DNA from: Pyxicephalus adspersus
Lineage: Eukaryota; Chordata; Amphibia; Anura; Pyxicephalidae
Direction: 5' to 3'
DNA length: 64,000 nt
Assembly (NCBI RefSeq): GCF_032062135.1
Contig: NC_092863.1
Span: 18,013,926 to 18,077,925 of the forward strand
The notes beneath the pieces are model-generated. The model made no database searches and was not told the DNA's origin. It saw only the letters and a program-made list of their open reading frames with translations. Shown one piece after another: positions 59,241-64,000 of this stretch; within the stretch, counting starts at the first letter, position 1; every line of letters begins with the position of its first letter. Made by a program: the position numbers and the translations under genes.

Positions 59241-59840
59241 AACCTGCCACTTTATTAGGTACACCTGCCTACAATACAGTTGGACCCCATTATGCCTTCA
59301 GAACTTTTTTTCTTGGTCGTAATTTTTCTTGCATGCAATCAACAATTACTGGGAACATTTCAGGGATTTTGGTCCATGTTGACCTGATAGCATCACACAG
59401 TAGCTGAAAGTTGCCAGATCCACATCTATGCTGCAATGGCGGCATTTGAGTACAGTGAACTCGTTGTCTTGTCATTCCTTGAACAGTTTTAAATGATCTG
59501 AACTTTGTGACATGGTTGCTGAAGTATCTATCAAAAAAAGAGTTCACTGCAGACATAAAGGGATAGATATGAACAACAATACTAAGAAGGTAGTTTGTGG
59601 CATTAAAATGATGTTCAGGGGCAAAAAAGGGCCCCAAGTAAATATTCCCTACACCATTATACCAAAACCACCAGCCAAAACCGTTAGCACAAGGCAAGAA
59701 GGCTCCATGCTTTTATGTTGTTGATATCAAAATCTGACCCTATCGTCTGAATGTCTCAGCAGAAATTAAGGTTCATATGCCCTGGCAAAGTAATCCCAAT
59801 CTTCTCTAGTCCAGTTTTGGTTAGTGCTGCCGACATTCTA
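59241..59840 (-). mobile_element. Tc1-like transposon, 5' part missing
   Basis: CCTGCCACTTTATTAGGTAC at 59243 is the 3' terminal repeat of a Tc1-like element in minus orientation. It continues through the 3' half of the transposase gene and fades at about 59840. It belongs to the same superfamily as the 23.3-kb copy but keeps a different part. The far terminal repeat was not found. Confidence 0.75.
59270..59830 (-). pseudogene. Tc1-like transposase remnant (C-terminal part)
   Basis: The frame 59697-59290 retains 135 open codons. The C-terminal portion has GNFQLLCDAIRSTWTKIPEM and LRPRKKVLKA, words typical of the end of Tc1 transposases; the N-terminal portion includes YLGPFFAPEHHFNATNYL, matching the usual GPL...HFNA-YL segment. 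Frame changes lie on both sides (for example before the start and in the tail), and the helix-turn-helix domain is absent. Not functional. Confidence 0.75.
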
Positions 59841-61989
59841 TGAAATCTATTTCTGCAATATTGTGCCTGACTACATCCATTGTATGTGTATATTTATAAA
59901 GTTATTGGATACAATTAGACTTAGGACCCCCTAGCGTTAAGCATTCACTGAGACATGGAGAGGAATAATCCCAGAGGGACACTTCTAGCAACCTAGAAAG
60001 CCTCCTCTTATTCATCTGGGACAGCGAGGTAATGGCTACCTAATATGCTTTGGCAACATTCCTAATGGGTATATGGCTACCTTCTCTGTGGATTGCCCAA
60101 CAAGTCTAGGATCTACCATTTTACCTCAGCTCTATAGTGCCCTGTATGTACTTCTGCTGCCAGCATCAGTTCACTTAGCGGTGTGCGTGCTAAAGACCCA
60201 ACTACATCTCTTAAATTGTAGGACAATATATATGTGATCTCTGTTTTCCATTCCTGAAGAAGCAGCTAAATTGCTACGAAACGCGTCGAATGAATGAAAT
60301 TCCCCCTCCATTATGAAAATTAGCTTACAGAAGCCAACCTTTGGAGGGGTGAGATGTATTTACATCAGATTTATTATCATAATATTGAGATTTATCCACT
60401 CTATTTAAAATGATGCCCTTTGGTTTTATCACTGATTAATGTATTGATTTTTTTTTAATTAAATAAAATGTTTTGATATGATTTTAACCATTAAAGCCCT
60501 TGAAAATCCCAGTTTTCTTAAACTCCTTTGTTCTAACAAATTTGTATATTTATAAAACCAGATGTCAACTCTAACAGGATGACAAAAGATTTTAAAAATG
60601 CATTAATATCGGTTGGTATATGTCCATGTAATAGCTTCCTGTATTCCTCTCTACGTGCACATTTAGGTTAAAAGAGGTATGGACAATAATGCTTTTCTCT
60701 TATCCCGTCACAGTGATGACCAAGATGTATTGCTTTGCCTTCACAGAAAGTATAACTAATCAAAACACTAATGTCTGGGTGACTGTTACCCACCTGCCCT
60801 TCATTCCAATGCCATCCAGCAGCCATTCAGCTGGTGGCAGCACTTCTACTGCCTGGGAATTGAAGTCCAGTAGCACAAGGCATGCACACATGCTCATGTG
60901 CCTTTTATTTGTCCACCGGCAGTGCAGTGTTTGTCCAGAGGTGAATAAACACTAGGTATACACGTCTATGGGGGATTGCATTGGAGCAGTTTTGTCCTGT
61001 ATGCCTTGAATGTACATATACATTAAGGACGAATTCAGGTAATATAAAGTAGTCACAAAATAACTGATGGCATCCAGAAACCACTGCAATCATCTTGATT
61101 TTCAGAGAGCACCTTACAGGGTGATTTGAACGGCCCTATCTAGAATACTGCATTACTTACTTTCTCTGCTGCCAGTATCAACATTCTTATTTGAATTTTT
61201 GGCTAAAAGACAATTTTTAGTACAGAAATTTGAGTATGTTGGAGAATAGCTCTCTAACATCAATAAAAGGAGTGAGGTGGATTGACTTACTTCAGTAATG
61301 TCCAGATATAGAAATAAACTACTGAATCAGTGGACTGAAACTTTGATGAGTTTTTGTTATTTAACATTTAATTTTGGAGGTGTGTACTCAAAATTAACTC
61401 AAAATATTGTATAGGGAAGCACTCTTCAAGAGAAGAGATCTATTATTTTGTAACTTTGGCATCTAACACCACTAAATAGTTGCTGTGTTCTGCATTGAAA
61501 AAATTGTTGAAACTATGAAACTATGCCATGAGGCAGGAGATGCAGCAATCTGACAGTTCTGGAAGTGTTAAATGTCTAGGAGACTGGCGAAGGGTACAGC
61601 CCTAGAATGAAGGCTGGAGACATGGGAGATGTAGGAGCTCCTTTCTATAGGGGAACTTTGTTTTCCTACCTTGACAGGGTTGTTTTATTGGTGCAGTAAC
61701 AAAGCATAGATGCTGGAACACAGCAAGCAAATAGACATTATAATGTTACTATAAAAAGAAAAGTCAATGTCAACAGTTTTGCATTTGAACAAAGGCTGGC
61801 TTTGAATCAATGCTGCTTAATAGCTGTCAATGTAGATATGGTTCATCATATGAACTCCTCAAGTGGAAGGTTGCAAAATACATGCACACATTTCCTGACA
61901 ATGGTTCAGAAGTCTGTCTTCACCATACAAGCTTTGCAACTTGCACGTACAGCATCTGTATGATCATCCATGTCTGTGGCTACCATCAG
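59841..61989. other. Non-coding stretch with a GAAACGCGTC repeat remnant
   Basis: 60250-60290 holds CCTGAAGAAGCAGC...TGCTACGAAACGCGTCG, a phrase I recall as a common frog dispersed repeat and related to the box at 41035. The rest is unremarkable. Confidence 0.45.
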
Positions 61990-62190
61990 AGACATCAATA
62001 GAATCACCGTCTTACACACATTACCAGACACTAAAATACCTTAATAAGATCATGGTCTTAAAGGTCAAGAGTCCCTCTCTTATAAACATTAACTGCCCAA
62101 CACACTAATAGGATCACTCTGTTATGTCAGCGCCATACTCTTACCAACCTACTCTCCCCCTCCTTGACATTAATGAGATCACAATCTCAC
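61990..62190 (+). repeat. Degenerate tandem repeat around TTAATAAGATCA
   Basis: AATAGAATCACCGTCTTA (61997), TAATAAGATCATGGTCTTA (62043), CTAATAGGATCACTCTG (62106) and TTAATGAGATCACAATCTCA (62170) recur at steps of about 45, 64 and 64 bp. The units are diverged, so the array is old. The plus-strand open frame 62124-62345 starts inside it. Confidence 0.5.
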
Positions 62191-63504
62191 ACATCACGTT
62201 CGCCTATGTACTTGGGAAAAATATGGCAGGCTGTGACATGAACGAGTCTTGGTGTTATGTTAGCAATCACAAAAGTTTAAAAGGAATTGCCATTATTAAG
62301 CAACGCATTTTGGTGTGGCAAGCTTACAGACTCTGTCTATTGTAGAAGTCTGTGGATCTGTATCTGCTGCATTCTGTGCGGCCATTTTTCATTCGTTATC
62401 TGGCACATTGTATTTTGGCCCTGAAGTGTTTTATATTGGTGTATTATTCATTTAATCTCTTACACCCACAAACCCCTATGAATTAGTGCATATTTTACAT
62501 TGCTGCTATGGGTTTAATAACATGCTGATGGTAACATTTTAGGGAGAAGAAAGGCTTTCTTTTTAAGCTACATTATGAGTTTTAGTGGTATGGCAATGTT
62601 GAGACAAGGAGGTGTGATATTTGTTGAATCACCTAGATACCGAATCTTATTCTCGATGTCAGGAAGTCTGCATGGGTTAAGCCTATGCCTTTAACTCAAA
62701 GGTTTACCCTTTAATTTATATGGCTGAAGGTGTGAATTATTGTCAAAACAGTGGGGTGTTTAAATGGCATTATAGGTAGACAGATGGTTTTGAAAGCTTC
62801 CACGTTTATTACATCAGGGAGACAAAACAAACATTCAACCAAAAAATGGCCCAGCATAGGAGGGCAGTTTTCATAGGACAAGGTTTAGCATATTTCCTGC
62901 ATCTGAAGGAAAAGGAAGATTCTTTCCAGGACAATGAGATGCATATTTTAGACAGGACAGAGTAAAACAACTAGTTTGCAAGAGATGTAAAAAGGGCCAT
63001 CTGCATCAAACTAGAACAACCATCTCTGCACATGGAAGCGGGCCTTTGGCACCATCTGTCTTCAACCTATAATGCTGTTCTAACATCCTTACCTTGGTGT
63101 TTTAGCTACACTTTACACTTTTAGCCATGTAATTTGAAGGTTTATTATGTATTCAGACTTCCTAACACCGAGGATGGGATTAAATAACTAGAACAGGGTG
63201 GTTCAACAATTGTTGCACCCCCTGATCTTGCACAATCAATGTCTGCCATGTCACATGTTAATATAAATACATGTTAACATGCCACATGTGAATATAAGAA
63301 CTCAGTATTTTCCCACAGTGGTAGAACTGATGAAGTGGCTTGGAAAGCTAGGAAATTTCTTCAGCATTACAAAAAACAACTTCAGCTAAATATGACCAAC
63401 TGCTACTAGCTATACAATGACCTGGATACATGAGAGCTTTTGCAGACAAAATAGTATTGATTTTGATGTAAATCAGTTTGTTTTTTTCTTAATTTTGTGT
63501 TGTT

Positions 63505-63505
<1 letters not shown>
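62191..63505. other. Non-coding stretch
   Basis: CACATGTTAATATAA and CACATGTGAATATAA form a short direct repeat near 63254-63300. Otherwise nothing recognised. Confidence 0.5.

Positions 63506-63535
<30 letters not shown>
63506..63535. repeat. (TAA)n microsatellite
   Basis: About ten uninterrupted TAA/ATA triplets. An A-run follows at 63581-63594. Confidence 0.95.
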
Positions 63536-63537
<2 letters not shown>

Positions 63538-64000
63538 TAGAATAAAATGTTTAAAAAGCAATAGTTAGGAACAAAAATACAAAAAAAAAAAAAATAAATC
63601 AGGAAAACTATAGCTGGGTGAAAGGGTGAATGAGTTAATTAGGCAGATTAGCGTGGGCAGGTTGCTTTACTTAATATCATATGCCAATCATACCCTATCT
63701 TTTAGATCTGCAAATAAATGAAACATAAGTACACAAGGATACAAACTGGTATTTGTATATTCCCTAGGCATCAGCAGTATTCTTTCACATACTATATACA
63801 CAACTCCTCATGGTTGCCATTTAAAGCAAGGGGAGAACAAACAGCAAAGTACAACAATTTTATTTTTTTGTGCTCATTTGTACCCATTGTTCACGAAGAG
63901 TTAAAATGAATGTGATCCCTAACATTGAACTACTCTTTGCCTTTTTTTTTTGGTTTGTGATACAGTTATCATGACTGATTCAACAAAATGCTTACTAACT
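63536..64000. other. Non-coding window end
   Basis: A-rich, then ordinary AT-rich DNA. Nothing recognised. Confidence 0.5.

Noticed and set aside
1..64000. CRISPR array, operons, phage or plasmid genes
   Set aside because: No short direct repeats with regular unique spacers, no clustered long frames and no Shine-Dalgarno pattern; the composition and transposons are vertebrate-like.

Overview
The window looks like vertebrate, most likely anuran (frog), nuclear DNA: it is AT-rich and intron-like, has no bacterial-style gene packing, and is studded with decayed DNA transposons, a tRNA-derived SINE, minisatellites and AT microsatellites. Several of these repeats resemble families I recall from frog genomes; that recollection, not a database search, is the basis for the organism call. 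No protein-coding gene can be demonstrated. Almost all open stretches (60-135 codons) are chance ORFs or lie inside repeats. The only host-gene-like signals are on the minus strand: a promoter/first-exon candidate at about 47.07-47.47 kb (TATA-like box, 5'UTR-like tract, strong splice donor) and, upstream of it, a weak candidate coding exon at 48.06-48.18 kb. If the first is real, everything left of 47.07 kb may be its first intron.

Layout. 1-5.3 kb: end of a hAT transposon, two copies of a CAGTG-ended MITE, a degenerate 42-bp minisatellite, and a TTAA-flanked (piggyBac-like) element of about 1 kb carrying five 95-bp palindromic units. 5.3-18.8 kb: mostly unique intron-like DNA with one hAT MITE that has an 8-bp target-site duplication, a duplicated NF-Y-like site, a 67-nt hairpin of pre-miRNA size and a truncated TTAA MITE. 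18.8-24.5 kb: a Tigger-like MITE, a foldback, two more CAGTG MITEs, a deleted Tc1-like transposon and a complete hAT MITE. 24.5-43 kb: long unique stretches, two G-poor strand-asymmetric blocks, and MITEs at 31.3, 33.3 and 35.9 kb. 43-50.1 kb: a tRNA-derived SINE, a local duplication, the promoter/exon candidate, a CTCF-like site, and a LINE/SINE-type tail abutting a hAT-like element. 50-64 kb: a second CTCF-like site, a GC-rich interspersed repeat, a hAT fragment, long AT microsatellites, a minus-strand Tc1-like pseudogene and a degenerate tandem repeat.

Transposons are the main content. At least five terminal-repeat classes can be separated by their ends and target-site duplications: CAGTG with 5-bp duplications, hAT with 8-bp, TTAA, TA (Tigger-like), and Tc1. 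All visible transposases are broken, so nothing here looks autonomous. I found no CRISPR array, operon, rRNA, intact tRNA gene or new biochemical system. The most unusual items are the composite palindromic TTAA element, the foldback families and the minus-strand promoter/exon candidate.
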